64,000 nucleotides of DNA, taken from contig JADJOG010000001.1 of NCBI GenBank assembly GCA_016713865.1, forward strand, positions 166,280 through 230,279, read 5' to 3'. This document shows, one piece after another, positions 19,689 through 31,846 of the stretch (positions within the stretch are counted from its first letter, which is position 1; each line of letters begins with the position of its first letter). The notes beneath the pieces are model-generated. The model searched no databases. It was not told the DNA's origin and saw only the letters and a program-made list of their open reading frames with translations. Both the position numbers and the translations under genes were made by a program. Source of the DNA: Flavobacteriales bacterium (GTDB lineage: Bacteria > Bacteroidota > Bacteroidia > Flavobacteriales_F > PHOS-HE28).

Positions 19689-20539
19689 TTCAACGCATCC
19701 TTCATTCTATCCCGCATGCACTCGCCGTCCCGTGCCGTTTCACCCATATCCTTTGCGAATCTCTTCAGCGTTCCTTGCAATTCAAGGGTGATTTGTCCAT
19801 AGCGCCCATGATCGGCGCGCGCCTTTGAGAAAACCTCGGCCAGAGGGAAGGCATTCCGCAGATTGAGCGAGCCGTCCCTGAACAGTTCACCTACAGGCAG
19901 GATCAATCGTTCATGCAGCTCCGTCATGGGCACATATCCGATGTTCTGCACAGCACTAACAATCGCATGTATCCGCGCTACCAAAGGATGGCCTGCCGGT
20001 AGTTGAGTTTGTAGTTCTGCGCCTATCGTTGACAACCACAGCCCTACTTCTCGGCAGTGCGCGTCGTACCGATCACCGACGCTGGCCATGTCCTCCATGG
20101 AAGAAAGCACCGCAGCTTCTTGATATGGGTATTGCGCGCTCAACCCGTCGATGAAGCGCAACGCCTCGCGCCACAACTCCCAACCACGTTTACGTCCGGC
20201 CATACGACGATATGCAGCGAGAATGCGTTCCCGGTCCATCCGATCCAGTGTTCGGAGACCGGTATTCACATGGATACGCCGGGGGTGCATCTCCAGTGGT
20301 TTCTCGGCATAAGCCTGGGCGAGCGCACCATACCCCTGTTCTGCATCCCGCGCGGCTTCCGTCTCGCGTTCTACAAGCGTTAGGATGTTTTTGAACAAGC
20401 GCTTCTTGTCCGCAAGCTGCTGGAACCAGTTGATCCAACGGTCTATCAAAAGCACGACTAGGGCAAGCAGAAAACCTAGGAATGCTCCAAATGCGGCACC
20501 CACAAAGTCCGCTCTATTCATCAATTCGCTCCAGTCCAT
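19685..20539 (-). CDS. Membrane-anchored protein of unknown function inside the defence operon
   Basis: 284 residues, intact. One N-terminal transmembrane helix (about 11-33, FVGAAFGAFLGFLLALVVLL) is followed by a long helical, probably cytoplasmic part rich in charged residues (KKRLFKNILTLVERETEAAR, RMDRERILAAYRRMAGRK). No catalytic motif is visible and I recognise no family. It overlaps the mcrB start by 4 bp (ATGA), so it is translated with McrB. A membrane-tethered partner next to McrBC could be a sensor or effector; that is inference from position only. Codon use looks like its neighbours. Confidence 0.75.
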   Translation of the reverse strand: MDWSELMNRADFVGAAFGAFLGFLLALVVLLIDRWINWFQQLADKKRLFKNILTLVERETEAARDAEQGYGALAQAYAEKPLEMHPRRIHVNTGLRTLDRMDRERILAAYRRMAGRKRGWELWREALRFIDGLSAQYPYQEAAVLSSMEDMASVGDRYDAHCREVGLWLSTIGAELQTQLPAGHPLVARIHAIVSAVQNIGYVPMTELHERLILPVGELFRDGSLNLRNAFPLAEVFSKARADHGRYGQITLELQGTLKRFAKDMGETARDGECMRDRMKDALK

Positions 20540-20570
20540 GAGTGCAGTTGGTTGAAAGTGCTAGTGTTCC

Positions 20571-23099
<2,529 letters not shown>

Positions 23100-23107
<8 letters not shown>

Positions 23108-24757
23108 CGTCGCCTTCATCCACTGTGACTTCATCGAACAAATCCTGCGTCAAGTCCATTGGCCTGACTATCTTCTCGATGAAGGCGATTTCAACTTCGT
23201 CTAAGCCATACTTCGCATAGAGATCCGCATCAGTCCAAAGCTTGGTCCAGTCCTGTTTCGGAACAAAGCCATACACCCTGCGTGTCGTATCCTGTGATGC
23301 CTTATGCAGTAGAATCAAAAGCCGGGTCAAGCGACATGTTAGATAGGACAGGACGCTTTCAGCTTCACCTTTGGAATTGAGTGGGCCAATGCAGAGATAG
23401 GTCTCTGAAGAAATGCTACCCGGCTCGCCGATGAACGGTGTACTAATGATTCTGTGCGGGTACGTGTCCTTGTTACCAGTTCCTGGCGCAGCCCGACCTA
23501 TGTAAACCTTCCATTGTCGATCAATTCAACTCCGGTTGTAATGGCGCTTCTCGGTGTATATCCAGTTCCACCGTTTTGATAGACCAAAATATCGCCACGC
23601 GACTTGGAAGTTTTCCTCGAAAGAAAGTCTCGCAGGCCGAAGGGTCTTAGCGAACTCACCAGCTGGTCGAAGCGCTTCTCCTCGGGTAGGGCGATTGATT
23701 GCGGTTTGATGCGCTTGCCTCCTTCTGGAACAACCTTCTTCAGAATCGAGAACCCCTCATTGAAGCGAATGAAAACACCAGCACCTTCTTCAAGCAAGGG
23801 CCGAGTAGCCGACGATATAGGCCAGTCCTTGAAATGGGTGTTCACCCGACAGGGTCCAGCGTGCTCACCATCCCAGAGGAAGTAGCAAACACCCCCCTTC
23901 AGTCCCACGCCAGGAAATACATCCGACGCAGTAAGGTAGTCGTTGATCTCGCGCAGCCGACTGTCTGCAAGCATGTTACCTCTGAAATCATCCAAGCTCT
24001 TCCCTCCAGTGAACCATCGGGAAGGAATAATCATGGTTAGTAGGCGAGGGTTAAGCCGCTTCGCTTGCTCAACGAACATCTGATAGATGGGCGCTGCACT
24101 GGTGCCGAAGCCGCTATTATCCAACTGGTACGGCGGGTTGCCGATGATCACGTCGAACTGCATGTTCTTTCCAAAGATTTCGTTTACCCGAGCCTTGATG
24201 TCGTCGGTGTGGATGAGCGCATAGGCGTGTGATTCCAGCCCTTCGCCCCGGTCCATCACCTTCTGGCTTGCACCGCAGAAAGTGCACTTGCCATCCTTCC
24301 ACGTATGCTCCATCCGCTCGAACCAGATGTTGCCCGCATCGTTGGTGAAGCTGCGGCCGATGGAATGCTCGCCCTTGGCGTGCTTGGAGCAATACACGCT
24401 GCGCCGCGCCAGCAAGCTGGTGAGGTGCGTGATGCCGATGCCGAAGACCTGCTTGGTGAGGATGTGGTCCACACGCTCTTGCAGGTCGGGTATCTGGTCC
24501 TTCAGGCCTTCAGTTAATCGCTTAGTGATCTCGCGCAAGAAGACCCCGCTCTTGGTGCAGGGGTCCAGGAAGGTCACGTTCTTATCGGCCCAGATGTTCG
24601 CGCCGCCGTGGTTGGCGGCCCATGCCTCGGCCAGCGTATCCAACATGCGGTTCGCAAACTCCGGCGGCGTGAAGACCTCATCGTTGCTGAGGTTGGCGAT
24701 GCAGGTGAGCACATCAGGGTTGCGCCCGCGCAGGGTGAAGCTGGCCTGGGTGGTCAT
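23100..24757 (-). CDS. Eco57I-like N6-adenine DNA methyltransferase
   Basis: About 552 residues. The N-terminal segment EVFTPPEFANRMLD is followed by motif I DPCTKSGVFL (about 65-74; Lys where Gly is usual), a four-Cys insert (YCSKHAKG, CTFCGA), and motif IV NPPY at 207-210 (DVIIGNPPYQLDN). The C-terminal third should read the target sequence. A frameshift near 23505 separates it from the last 120 residues (WKVYIGRAAPGTGNKDTYP, then FIGEPGSISSETYLCIG); one base restores ELIDQWKVYIG. It methylates adenine to protect self DNA from the neighbouring nuclease-helicase. It overlaps the upstream gene by 4 bp (ATGA). Confidence 0.82.
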
Positions 24758-25410
24758 AGCTGCTCCTGTGCTTTGAGGCCCACATCCTGTGCGGCCAGTT
24801 CGCTCACCGTCATCGGCGGGTAGCTCTTCACGGGGGAGAAGATGTCATGGCGCTCCGCCGTGGCGAATAGCTCGCCTTCGGTCTTCCAAGAGGATGCCTG
24901 CGTGAGCACATCGAACCGGAAGTCGCGGCGCTGGAACCTGCCCTTGCCGAGGTAGCCCCATTCCGCGAAGCTGATCGGCTGGCCTTCGTGCGTGAGCATT
25001 GTCAAGGCATCGCCATGCACCAGGTTCTGGGCCAGTACGTGCGAGGCGGCTCGGTACAAGTCATCCGTTTCCTCCAAGTTCAGGTACTCGGCGAAGACCT
25101 CGAGCATGTTGGCCTTGCACTCGGCGATGTTGTCCGTGAGCAACTCGATGCCGTAGGTACACATGAGCCCCAGCAACGCGAAGTGCCGCTTCTCGAACTC
25201 GTTCTTCCCATACTTCAACTCCACCGCCGCGAACTTGCGCTTCAGGATGCGCACAAGGAAGTTCCCGCTCCCGCACGCAGGTTCCAGAAAACGGGAGTCG
25301 ATGCGTTCGGTCTCGCTCTTCACGAGGTCCAGCATCGCCTCCACCATCCACACGGGGGTGAAGACCTCGCCGTGGTCGGCTACGCGTTGTTTGGACCGGA
25401 TGAGGCTCAT
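24754..25410 (-). CDS. Methyltransferase-like protein with AdoMet motif but no catalytic motif IV
   Basis: 218 residues, intact, first gene of the island's transcript. HGEVFTPVWMVEAMLDL and FLEPACGSGNFLV (motif I, about 41-53) are typical of N6-adenine methylases, but the protein ends without any (N/D)PP(Y/F). A Trp/Phe-rich end (GRFQRRDFRFDVLTQASSW) may be an interface. It likely acts as a partner of the following NPPY-bearing methylase, the two together making a complete enzyme. The ATGA overlap supports stoichiometric synthesis. An alternative is a regulatory or inactive paralogue. Confidence 0.75.
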   Translation of the reverse strand: MSLIRSKQRVADHGEVFTPVWMVEAMLDLVKSETERIDSRFLEPACGSGNFLVRILKRKFAAVELKYGKNEFEKRHFALLGLMCTYGIELLTDNIAECKANMLEVFAEYLNLEETDDLYRAASHVLAQNLVHGDALTMLTHEGQPISFAEWGYLGKGRFQRRDFRFDVLTQASSWKTEGELFATAERHDIFSPVKSYPPMTVSELAAQDVGLKAQEQL

Positions 25411-25698
25411 TCCGCGCTCAAAGTAGCAACTCCCCTCCTACCCGCTTTTCACCTTCAGCCAATACCAAAAGCCGATCAGAAAATCAGAAGATCAGATGAT
25501 CAGGGTATCGGCCCAATGCCCAAAAGCCTAGAGGCCAAAAGGCCCAAAGCCCAAGAACCTTCAGCCTCGAGCTGCATGTGCCAAAGGCCAATAAGCCACG
25601 GGCTTTAAGGCATTCAGGCCATTGGCTTTTCGGCCAGCGGCCCAAGGCCAGTGGCGCCTGGCGCGCGGCGGGTACAGCTGATGGCGCGGCGGTCTGGT
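25411..25698. other. Intergenic leader region of the defence operon, rich in GGCCAAAAG-like words
   Basis: No gene was found. Several variants of AAAGGCC/GGCCTTT-type words (AAAAGCCTAGAGGCC, GGCCCAAAGCCC, CCAAAGGCCAATAAGCC, TTGGCTTTTCGGCC) and GATCAGAAAATCAGAAGATC alternate, giving many short dyads. The promoter of the minus-strand island must lie here or inside the minisatellite, but I cannot place a clear TAnnTTTG box. Confidence 0.45.
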
Positions 25699-26118
25699 GT
25701 ACACGCGGCCTTGTCTGTTGTGATGCTGCGGCCGTCTGGTGTACTCGCGGCGCGGTCTGATGTGATGACGTGATCGTCCTGTGTACTCGTGGCGCTGTCG
25801 TGTATGATGGCGCGATCATTACATGTACTCGCGGCACTGTCTTGTGTGATGGCGCGATCATTACATGTACTCGCGCCGCTGTCTTGTGTGATGGCGTGAT
25901 CGTTACATGTACTCGCGCCGCTGTCGTGTGTGATGGCGCGATCGTCACATGTACTCGCGCCGCTGTCTTGTGTGATGGCGCGATCGTCACATGTACTCGC
26001 GCCGCTGTCTTGTGTGATGGCGCGATCGTCACATGTACTCGCGCCGCTGTATGATGGGACAAAACGATCGTCTTGTGTACCCACGGCGCTGTACGGCCTG
26101 ATGCCGGGGGCCTCAGTG
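25699..26118. repeat. 42-bp minisatellite, about ten units
   Basis: Units begin with GTAC at 25699 and then every 42 bp to 26077 without a single length change. The central consensus is GTACTCGCGCCGCTGTCTTG followed by TGTGATGGCGCGATCGTCACAT. Units at 25951 and 25993 are identical, and divergence rises toward both ends, the pattern of unequal exchange at the centre. Each central unit contains the dyad TGTGA-N11-TCACA. Because 42 is a multiple of 3, all frames stay open and give 14-residue repeats (DSGASTCDDRAITQ on the minus strand); there is no support for a protein. It sits upstream of the first island gene. Confidence 0.85.
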
Positions 26119-26377
26119 CGCCTTTTCACGCGGTCCGTTGCACTTCGCTGAACGCCTTGCGGGTCGTGGCTTTCAGCAGGCCTTCTCCTGCTGCAACCGG
26201 ATGGTTCTTCCTCATGCTCCAGCAGGATGAGCCGAAGCCTTTGCAGGCGCCCTTGCGATTGACGCCCCATAACCAACGCGTTTGTGGGTACCGCATGACA
26301 GGCCCTCTCATCTTGAAAAGATCTGGTATCAAGTGGTGCTCGGCCATACCCGAGTGACCCAAGTGGCTCTGGTCGGA

Positions 26378-26944
26378 ATGAGCCGCACGAACGTGGAGAT
26401 GCTGACGAACAACGTGGCCTTTACCACACCCAACCCGACGCTGGCCGCCATGACCGCCGCGACGGACAAGTTGGAAGCAGCCATCGACCGCTACAACTTC
26501 AGCCGCAGCCGCCTGGACAAGCAGGATCGCGATGAGGCGTTCGTGTCGCTGAAGACGATGCGCGCCGATCTGGGGGCCTATGTGCAAACAACCAGCGCCG
26601 GCGATGCCGACCTAATCACGAGCGCGGGCTTCAAGATGGAGAAGGCGCGCCAGCCCATCGGTCAGCTGCCGGCCCCGCCCAACGTGCGCGCACTGGTGCG
26701 CCCCTACCCGGGCAGTTTGGAGCTGCGCTTTGGTGGCGTGAAGGGTCGCTTGAGCTACAAGACCTACATCTGCATGGGCGACCCCAAGGTGGAGGCCAAT
26801 TGGCAACTGCACTCGGTGACGGGCAAGACGCGCGTGATCATCGATGGCTTGCAGAGCGACCAGGTGTACTACTTCCGCGTGGCGGCGCTGGGTGCTGCGG
26901 GCCTGAGCCCGATGAGCGATGTGAGCAGCGCGAAAGCGGCTTGA
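26378..26944 (+). CDS. Fibronectin-III domain protein of the Bacteroidota FTTP family type
   Basis: The frame contains VEMLTNNVAFTTPNPTLAAM and ELEAAIDRY-like helices (about 1-85), an LPAPPNVRALVRP linker, and a C-terminal fibronectin-III domain (GSLELRFGGVKGRLSYKTY, VYYFRVAALGAAGLSPMSDV). This helical-plus-fn3 arrangement is common in Bacteroidota; its role is unknown. ATG 26378 is used, but in-frame family-like residues upstream (VVLGHTRVTQVALVG from about 26330) suggest a GTG start near 26330 or a small indel there. No signal peptide, so it is probably cytoplasmic. It lies between the minisatellite and palindromic repeats. Confidence 0.65.
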   Translation: MSRTNVEMLTNNVAFTTPNPTLAAMTAATDKLEAAIDRYNFSRSRLDKQDRDEAFVSLKTMRADLGAYVQTTSAGDADLITSAGFKMEKARQPIGQLPAPPNVRALVRPYPGSLELRFGGVKGRLSYKTYICMGDPKVEANWQLHSVTGKTRVIIDGLQSDQVYYFRVAALGAAGLSPMSDVSSAKAA

Positions 26945-27057
26945 TGAGCGCGATGCCTTGGCCCCGGCGCTTCCCGACCTTCTTCGGGGAGGCGACCGGG
27001 GCCGCGGCGCGGAAAGAGCAGATATTCAACGAGCAATGGACGATGAAACACGGATGT

Positions 27058-27443
27058 ATTCAAGAATGCGTTTTCCACCTTTTGCTTCGGCAACCCTGCA
27101 TCATGCCGCTAAGCAGCGGGACTGCGGGGCTTCCGTTGATAGATGCCACGAGCGTGGCTGCGATCAATTGGTCATTCAGTGGCTTTATGAGTCTTTGTTA
27201 TTTCCACCTTTTTGGCGGCAAAGGTGGAGCAAAAGCCACGATCAAGTCCGTGGCTCGGCCACAGGCTCTACGCACGGCCGCCGACCACCCGTCCCGCGCT
27301 GATCGGGACGCCCGCGCGCGCATCCGACTCGCGCGCGAGCAGCACGCGCACAAGCAAGCGCGTGGGCGCGAGCAATCATGCGCGAGTACGCTGGTCCCGG
27401 CTGGCTCTGTCACTCCGGGCGAGGCTCTGCGAGACCCGGAGTC
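27058..27443. repeat. Dispersed palindromic repeat, copy C
   Basis: Contains TTCCACCTTTTGCTTCGGCAA, CCCGCtaagcAGCGGG, GCCACgagcGTGGC, ATTGGTCATTCAGTGGC, an imperfect CCACCTTTTTGGCGGCAAAGGTGG hairpin, a GCGCGAGCA word run, and the end hairpin ACTCCGGG...CCCGGAGT at 27412-27442. The order matches copies A and B. Confidence 0.75.
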
Positions 27444-27477
27444 TCACAAAGAACAGCGCTGTTCCGTATTCGTTTCA

Positions 27478-27930
27478 TCAAATGCACTTTCCACCTTTGC
27501 TTCGCCACCCGAGCATCATCCCGCCAAGCAGCGGGACTGCGGGGATTCATTCGATAAAGGCCACAAGCGTGGCTCAGGTCAAATGGTTTTCAGCGGCTTT
27601 ATGAGTATCGGTTCTTTCCACCTTTTGGCGGCAAAAGGTGGACCAAAAGCCGCCACGATCAAAGTCCGGGTGGCTCGGCTACCACACAGGCTCTACGCAC
27701 GGGCACGCCGACCACCCGTCCCGCGCTGATCGTGGACGCCCGCGCGCGCATCCTGACTCAAGCAAGCGCGCGCGAGCATGCACGCGCAAGCAAGCACGCG
27801 CAAGCAAGCGCGCTCAAGCAAGCGCGCGCGAGCAAGTGGGCGCGAGCAATCATGCGCGAGCATGGGCGCGAGCACGCTGGTTCCGGCTGGCTCCGTCACT
27901 CCGGGCGAGGCTTTGCGAGACCCGGAGTGT
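27478..27930. repeat. Dispersed palindromic repeat, copy D
   Basis: Same order as copy C: TTCCACCTTTGCTTCGCCA, CCCGCcaagcAGCGGG, GCCACaagcGTGGC, the perfect CCACCTTTTG-gcgg-CAAAAGGTGG hairpin (27618-27641), a long GCGCAAGCAAGCGCG run, and the end hairpin ACTCCGGGCgaggctttgcgaGACCCGGAGT at 27898-27928. It stops 34 bp before the next gene, so it may carry its promoter. The 26945-27962 interval holds only copies C and D. Confidence 0.75.
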
Positions 27931-27962
27931 CACCAAGCACAGCCCCCTAACACCACCGAACC

Positions 27963-28745
27963 ATGTTCACACTGAGCGCACTGGAGTTGCATGAGCTGGA
28001 GGCGGCGGCGCGGCTGCTGCCGGCTGAGCGCGCGGCGAACCTCGGTCATTTGCGCTGGTGCGTGCGCACGCCGTATGTGCAGGCATTGGCGCTGCGTGCG
28101 TTCGGCGAGGTGCATGCGGTGGTCACGCTATTGCGGGCATCAACCAGCGTTCAGGTGCTGAAGCTGCTCTTGCCTACGGGTGCTGCACGCGGCGAAAGGC
28201 TGCGGCAATTGGCCGAGGCCTTGGTGCAACAACACGATAAGAGCATGCCGCTGCTGGTGCAATGCGATCCGCGCGACATGCATGCGTGGGAAGCGCTGGG
28301 CCTGCGCGAGCAAGGCGCCTTCGACGTGCTGGGCGGCGGCACCTTCGTGGATGCGAGTCGCGACGAGATCGCGTTGCTGGAGCCATCGCACACGCTCGCG
28401 CTGCTGCACCTGCACCACCAAGCCACCGCCGAGGACCACCGCGCGTTGCTCCTGGAGCATCGGTTCGCGGCGCATGCCTGGGCCGATGGCCACAAGGTGC
28501 AGGGCGTGCTGCTGCCGCTCTTGGGTCATGGCCTCATCGTGGCCGACGCACCCGCCGTGGGACTGGAGTTGCAGCGCTGGCTCCTGCCCGCGCAGCCGCG
28601 CATCGTGCTGCCCGAAGCCAACACCGCCGCGCATGCGCACCTGCTCGATTGCGATTACGATGTGCTGGGCAGCAGCGTGCGCATGGTGCTGGGCCACATG
28701 CCCGCATGGAAACCGGAGATGGTGTTCGCGTGGCCGTGGGTGTGA
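27963..28745 (+). CDS. Probable GNAT-fold protein (Acetyltransf_18-like second half)
   Basis: 260 residues, intact, ATG at 27963. The C-terminal half (GHKVQGVLLPLLGHGLIVAD, then IVLPEANTAAHAHLLDCDYD and SSVRMVLGHMP) resembles the second GNAT lobe of YitH-type acetyltransferases, and the N-terminal half has GNAT-like strand-helix alternation but a poor acetyl-CoA loop. Substrate unknown; it may be a non-catalytic GNAT. It is followed by a strong bidirectional terminator. Confidence 0.5.
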   Translation: MFTLSALELHELEAAARLLPAERAANLGHLRWCVRTPYVQALALRAFGEVHAVVTLLRASTSVQVLKLLLPTGAARGERLRQLAEALVQQHDKSMPLLVQCDPRDMHAWEALGLREQGAFDVLGGGTFVDASRDEIALLEPSHTLALLHLHHQATAEDHRALLLEHRFAAHAWADGHKVQGVLLPLLGHGLIVADAPAVGLELQRWLLPAQPRIVLPEANTAAHAHLLDCDYDVLGSSVRMVLGHMPAWKPEMVFAWPWV

Positions 28746-28770
28746 AGGCGATATGAATGCATGGAATGGC

Positions 28771-28803
28771 AACGCCCCGGAGGATTCCGGGGCGTTGTTG
28801 TTT
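28771..28803. terminator. Bidirectional hairpin terminator
   Basis: AACGCCCCGG-aggatt-CCGGGGCGTT is a perfect 10-bp GC-rich stem with a 6-nt loop, followed by GTTGTTT. It sits between the convergent GNAT-like gene and the outer-membrane-type gene. Confidence 0.85.
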
Positions 28804-28819
28804 CGATTGGTTTAGGCTG

Positions 28820-30120
28820 CTATGGCTTAAAGAGCTCACCCACCTTTTCGAGCTTGAACTCCTTGGCGATGTACAAACTGAACCTTGGTGGAGCGCGCAA
28901 TGGACTCACATCGTCATCACGCTTGAAGAAGCCGCGGATCTCTGTGCCAAGCTTCACTCCGGAGATCTTGTATTCGATGAAGTCAGCCTGCAAGGCATAG
29001 TAGGCTCCCTCAGCCGTTGCCGGCAACGCTCCGGTTCCATCAACGACCATGGTGTAGGCATAGCCTGCGAACATGCGCAGGTTCAGTGTTCCGAAATCGT
29101 CGCGGTACATTAGCCGGACACCACCACCGGCGTAGAAATTGTCCGTGGTGGCCTGCGATACTCATTCAACGCGGGCAATCGAGATACCGCGTCGTAGGGC
29201 CGCGGCCAGTCAGGGGTGGAACGGAATCCGTGACCGTAGTGAATTCTCTTGTAATCGTCCGATCCAAGATGGTGCGCTGCCATTCGAAGTTCCCTGCAAC
29301 TGCGAAGAAGACGTCCTTCCGGTCATCAGCGGACAAGCGGATCATTGGATTCAAGCTGATGCCGATGTTGTCGAACCTGGAGACCACGCGCTCCTTGCTA
29401 TCTGTCGTCTTGTACTGAAGCGTCAAGGTGCTGTCAGCCATCGTGCTGCTCACTTGCCGGAATTGATTGTTCACTGAATCAGGCGTTGAGAAGGAGCGGA
29501 ACCGGCCGAACATGAATTCAAAGCCCAAATGCCGGAGGAACCAATTGCGGCCAATGGACGGCTGTGGTACCCAGACCTTGATATCGTGGTACATCTTCGA
29601 AGGACCTGCGCCATCGATGAAATCGAAGTTCGTACCGAGAGAGTACACGAAGGAACGATCCTTTCCCAGTGGCTTCAGTGCGGTTCCAGCCAATGCGAAA
29701 TCCGGCTTCTTCGGCATAGGCGCGTAGTCGACCTGGTCACCGGTTGCAGCTGAATCCGGCAAGGCCTCGGCCTTGCGCTCGAATTGCACCTGTTCCAAAA
29801 GGAAATAGATCGGCGATGTGATAGCGACACTGCGCGCCCCCATGAAGTGGTCTTGGCATGATGGTATCCGTCTTCCAGTTCCAGAATCGGATGATGCAAT
29901 CGCCGGTCGCGGTGTCAACCAGCCTGAATACCGAATTGGCTGGCGCACTGAGTGCAACGGCTCCAGCCACCGCTGCTCCAGCCAAGGAGACCTGCGCAAC
30001 GGATGCGTCGGCCTGTAACCGGTATGTCTTTCCGAGGTTTGCTGTAGGCGGGCTTCCCGCAAAGGTGTTCGCAGGCCCTAGAAGCAGTGCGACAAACAGA
30101 AGGTGTATTGCTCTTGGCAT
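28820..30120 (-). CDS. Outer-membrane-type beta-rich protein of unknown function
   Basis: About 433 residues after repair. The N-terminus MPRAIHLLFVALLLGPANTFAG is a signal peptide. The rest alternates short amphipathic strands (FVYSLGTNFDFIDG, FEFMFGRFRSF, DVFFAVAGNFEWQR, LNLRMFAGYAYTMVV) as in an outer-membrane barrel or a surface beta protein, and it ends in FSLYIAKEFKLEKVGELFKP. Frameshifts near 29860 and 29160 split it into three; each joins sensibly (TDTIM to SQDHFMGARS; a second near the YAGGGVRLMYRDD segment). GC content looks lower than in the core genes nearby. No named family recognised. Confidence 0.6.
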
Positions 30121-30261
30121 GGCAGTTTGTTTTGGTCCCGCAAACCAAGCCCCGCCCTCTTCGCCGGAAAAGGTGAATTTTCACACCCCCCGGCACCACG
30201 TATTTTTCACAGGTGCGCCATTGGCTCCCGACAGATTCCTTTGCCGGAAACCAACCCTACC

Positions 30262-31132
30262 ATGAAAACTCTCCTTCACGCAATTGGCGCGCTTACTGTT
30301 GTCACCTTCTTACTCACGCTATCGGGATGCACATGCCCACCAGAGGGCTTCAAGCTCATTCCTTCCGATCAATGCACGGACGCCGACATGGGAAAGCGAT
30401 CGAAATTCTACAACAAAACCACATTGACCGCTGCGGAGACGAGCTTCAAGAACAATTTCAGGGTCTATCTCAATGCGGAACGAGAAAGAGATTAAGAACA
30501 CCAGCAAGTCCTTGCTCGTGTCTTCACTGGCCGTCTTGCGCAAATCAATGGATCACGTACCATCGGCGCTCACCGTGCATTACGGATTGCACGGGGACTC
30601 CTTCTTCCCAGTATTCGAGTTCAGGTATCGCTCAGCAAAGGGTGCTTTCGCCGAGCCGATGAAACAGTATTACATCGCGATCAACGGCGAGTTGAAGGAG
30701 TGCGATAGCACGACACCGGACCCAATAGAACTGATAAAGAACTACGAGGAGAACATTCGCATTCGCCGTTCCAATGTGAACCCCACATGGTCGAAGGTGC
30801 TCCCGATAGATTCAGCCTATCCCGACCCAGTGAGTGAGTGGTTCCGATTCGATTATGAGCTTGACAGGCTCATCGAATCGAACACTGAAGAGGGCGTAAA
30901 GTCTCTCGTGCTCACATGCATCAGTGAGGCTATCTGTTATTCCGCAGCGCATGCTCTCGTGAATCCTCCCGGTCGCGGATCGGAGAATCGCCATTTGATC
31001 GCGTGGTTTGTCAATGTCGCAGGCAAAGACTGTGTCGAAGAGATCTCTTTAGAAACACTGCGTCCTGACTCAACATCCGATTCGAACCTAGCCGTCGATC
31101 TCGGCCACCTCTGCCCGCCACGCTGCAAGTGA
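30262..31132 (+). CDS. Lipoprotein of unknown function
   Basis: ATG at 30262 gives MKTLLHAIGALTVVTFLLTL followed by SGC, a lipobox with Cys as residue 23, so it is membrane-anchored. The mature part is polar, with LHGDSFFPVFEFRYRSAKG, YYIAINGELKECD and a Cys-containing C-terminus (LVLTCISEAICYSAAHAL, LCPPRCK). A frameshift near 30485 (GAACGAGAAAGAG) separates residues 1-75 from the remaining 215; one base joins LNAERE to KEIKNTSKS. Base composition resembles the preceding divergent gene, and both may have been acquired together. Unrecognised family. Confidence 0.6.
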
Positions 31133-31192
31133 TGCCATAGGAAGGAGAGCATTGGCCATAGGCGGATAGCTTAGGCCGCTGCTCCCTTCCGA

Positions 31193-31846
31193 TTGGAACC
31201 GCTCACCCTGATCAAGTTCGCTGTGCAAGCCGTGGCACTCACCACCTGGGCACTTGGCTGGCGCGCGCTGCCTCGCGCCATGAAACCCGTGCTCGCCTAC
31301 ATCGCCCTCAGCGCCGTGGTCGATACCTGCGCCGTGGTCCTGCGCGAAGCCACCGGATTGAACACGGTGCTGTACATGGTGTGGGTGCCCCTCATGATCG
31401 CGCTGCTCTGCTTCTGGCTGTGGCGCGCCATCGATCGGCCGTGGGCCGGCTTCGCGGTTGGTGGCGTCCTGCTCGTTTACCTCGCGCTCCTCGCGTGGGA
31501 GCTGATGAGCCAAGACCGCCAACAGCTCCTCTTCGAGCGCAGCGTGCTCTTGGGCTACGCCAGCATCGGCGCGCTGTGCGCCGTGCAGCTCATCCGCCTC
31601 ACCGAGGTAACCGATAAACCGCTCTGGCGCGAGCCGCGCTTCTGGACCTACTTCGCCTTCTTCGGATCCATGATTCCGGCCATTCCCTGTCTCGGCCTGA
31701 TCAACGACATCTACTCTGCCGATGCGGAACTGGCCTCGGCGCTCTTCACCATCGTCGATGCGCTCTTCCTGTTCCAGCTAGGCACATTCATCGTGGCCGG
31801 CGTGCTGGTTCTTCGTGAGCAACGTGATCAAACCACACCCGCGTAA
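31193..31846 (+). CDS. Seven-helix membrane protein coupled to a histidine kinase
   Basis: TTG start at 31193 (MEPLTLIKFAVQ). 217 residues with about seven hydrophobic helices (VLAYIALSAVVDTCAVVL, WVPLMIALLCFWLW, VGGVLLVYLALLAWEL, ALFTIVDALFLFQLGTFIVAG). The stop overlaps the kinase ATG by one base (TAATG), so the two are translationally coupled. The likely role is the membrane sensor for the kinase, in place of a covalently fused sensor domain. It ends in a short polar tail. Confidence 0.7.
   Translation: MEPLTLIKFAVQAVALTTWALGWRALPRAMKPVLAYIALSAVVDTCAVVLREATGLNTVLYMVWVPLMIALLCFWLWRAIDRPWAGFAVGGVLLVYLALLAWELMSQDRQQLLFERSVLLGYASIGALCAVQLIRLTEVTDKPLWREPRFWTYFAFFGSMIPAIPCLGLINDIYSADAELASALFTIVDALFLFQLGTFIVAGVLVLREQRDQTTPA

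Noticed and set aside
25951..26034. CRP-type binding sites (TGTGA ... TCACA)
   Set aside because: The spacer is 11 bp, not the 6 bp of the CRP site, and the match is lost in outer units. Only the dyad itself is reported.
25699..26118. CRISPR array
   Set aside because: Units are contiguous and entirely similar; there are no unique spacers and no cas genes nearby.
25614..26276. Minus-strand open frame encoding fifteen-odd copies of a 14-residue repeat (and a similar one at 25484-26062)
   Set aside because: The 42-bp period keeps every frame open. Several frames on both strands look equally repetitive, none has a plausible flanking domain, and the frame runs into unrelated low-complexity sequence.
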